A stretch of DNA of 13,680 bases. Origin: Clostridiales bacterium (GTDB lineage: Bacteria > Bacillota > Clostridia > Lachnospirales > WQUN01). Shown piece by piece: positions 12,671 through 13,680 of the stretch. The number at the start of each line of letters is the position of its first letter. Position 1 is the stretch's first letter. The notes under the pieces were generated by a model. It ran no database searches, was not told where the DNA came from, and saw nothing but the letters and a program-made list of their open reading frames with translations. The position numbers were made by a program, and so were the translations under genes. The stretch covers positions 1 to 13,680 of the forward strand of contig JAISRJ010000035.1 in NCBI GenBank assembly GCA_031273705.1, in the 5' to 3' direction.

Positions 12671-13680
12671 GTGAAAAAACAGCGCTTTGGATTTATCCGC
12701 GTTTTAAGTATTGTGGCTATGCTGATTACAGTTGTCACGACTTCTATTTATGCCGAAAATTTTGCTTTGACCGGTCCTGATATTTACCTTGATGGCACGC
12801 GCCTTTCTGACTATACTTTTCCAGTTGCTTACATGCGGTATAATACCAATCTGCATAACTTTGCGCGCAATTTTGAAGTTAAGGTTATTTTGAACGATAA
12901 ACCGTATTTTTTACATGCGGATGATATTTCGTTTGAGATTGACACTTTAGATCTTTTCCGTGATCTGTGGTATACCGGTGATCAACATCCCCCGGGATCT
13001 ACGTATAAATCCACATATTCTTATGACACGGCCTTGTTGGATAAGTTTGTGGATGGAATTTTGGCGGAGTTAAACGCGAATGTGACAGACCCGTCGACCA
13101 TAAAGGCGACGTTTGACCCGAATACCCTGAACTTTACGGCGGATTCTAAAAAATATCTGGTGGGCTATGATATTAACCGCGATACCTTCCGATCGCAAGT
13201 TGACGCGAAGGTTCAAGTCGCTATATGGGAGAGCGCCGATAATAAAGCCACGCTGAACATTACGACTAATCCCATTTACAGTAACCCCAATGATTTGGCG
13301 GGGTATGGGTTGCTGGGTACATATACGACATACACCACCAATGTGGCTAACCGTAATACTAACATAAGATTGGCGGCAGAATACATATCCGGAGCGATGG
13401 TACGGCCGGGCGGGATTTTTTCGTACTACGGGAGTTTGGGCAGGGTTACGTCCGCTCGTGGTTTTAAAGAGGCGGGTATATTGGTGAACGGTAAGCCGGA
13501 CACCGGCTTGGGCGGTGGCATATGCCAGGTATCCAGTACGATTTACAACGCGGCTTTAGAGGCCGGTATGAAGATTGTGGAGCGACATGCGCATTCCGCG
13601 GAGGTGTCATATGTGCCTAAAGGCCGAGACGCGACTGTGGCGTGGCCCAGTCTGGATTTTAAATTCCAGAATAATAAATC
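12671..13680 (+). CDS. Secreted VanW-domain protein (C terminus outside the window)
   Basis: This exported protein of the VanW (YoaR-like) family continues past the window edge; 336 codons are visible. Seen: a basic start MKKQRFGF and a hydrophobic core ending TSIYA (24-28), a signal peptide with probable cleavage after Ala28. Residues about 30-220 have beta-rich character and could be the peptidoglycan-binding-like domain often placed before VanW, which I suggest from family architecture only. A clear VanW domain starts near 224, with FSYYGSLGRVTSARGFKEAG and GLGGGICQVSSTIYNAAL (Cys285), then VSYVPKGRDATVAW. VanW proteins were named from some vancomycin-resistance clusters, but most, including this one, are not in such clusters and have no known reaction. 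The GTG at 12671 is supported by AGGTGGGGG 6 nt upstream and by the signal peptide. The function is unknown; a cell-envelope role is likely. Confidence 0.9.
   Translation, partial: MKKQRFGFIRVLSIVAMLITVVTTSIYAENFALTGPDIYLDGTRLSDYTFPVAYMRYNTNLHNFARNFEVKVILNDKPYFLHADDISFEIDTLDLFRDLWYTGDQHPPGSTYKSTYSYDTALLDKFVDGILAELNANVTDPSTIKATFDPNTLNFTADSKKYLVGYDINRDTFRSQVDAKVQVAIWESADNKATLNITTNPIYSNPNDLAGYGLLGTYTTYTTNVANRNTNIRLAAEYISGAMVRPGGIFSYYGSLGRVTSARGFKEAGILVNGKPDTGLGGGICQVSSTIYNAALEAGMKIVERHAHSAEVSYVPKGRDATVAWPSLDFKFQNNK

Noticed and set aside
12547..12738. A 63-codon minus-strand frame between gyrA and the VanW gene.
   Set aside because: It overlaps the signal-peptide region of the VanW gene and its promoter, and has no recognisable product.

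Overview
This window is the chromosomal replication origin (oriC) of a bacterium. The order mnmE–khpB(jag)–yidC–rnpA–rpmH on the minus strand, facing dnaA–dnaN–recF–remB–gyrB–gyrA on the plus strand, is the classic Firmicutes origin layout. The Gram-positive signs are a GyrB of about 634 residues, RemB, a KhpB/Jag protein, a VanW-family exported protein, strong AGGAGG-type ribosome binding sites, and TTG/GTG starts. A perfect Spo0A-box heptamer inside oriC suggests a spore former or a relative of one. My best guess is class Clostridia. I cannot name the genus.

Left arm (1–3333, minus strand). One sigma-A-type promoter (3417–3445) can drive rpmH, an rnpA–yidD gene fusion, yidC, khpB and mnmE, the last cut by the window edge. 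Spacing is tight: rpmH and rnpA are 4 nt apart, yidC and khpB overlap by 8 bp, and khpB and mnmE are 3 nt apart. The products serve ribosome and tRNA maturation (L34, RNase P protein, MnmE, KhpB) and membrane protein insertion (YidD, YidC).

Centre (3334–5511). The rpmH/dnaA divergent region carries back-to-back promoters, with DnaA-box-like sites flanking the dnaA promoter. After dnaA comes a 566-bp non-coding oriC. It has six perfect TTATCCACA boxes, several degenerate ones, a GC cluster, five perfect DnaA-trio repeats and AT-rich DNA. The unwinding side is interrupted by a 19-bp alternating purine–pyrimidine block (Z-DNA-type). Three inverted repeats and the Spo0A-type box also lie here.

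Right arm (5512–13680, plus strand). dnaN (beta clamp), recF, remB, gyrB and gyrA follow as a replication, repair and topology cluster. The small S4-domain gene (yaaA/rlbA) that usually lies between dnaN and recF is absent. The window ends in a secreted VanW-domain protein with its own candidate promoter.

The genes themselves are mostly conserved housekeeping genes. The unusual points are the in-frame RnpA–YidD fusion, the CG block inside the origin unwinding region, the Spo0A-type box repeated at oriC and at the gyrA/vanW junction, a naturally occurring Asn at the GyrB quinolone position 426, and a YidC with a large extra extracytoplasmic segment. I found no mobile element, CRISPR array, tRNA or rRNA.
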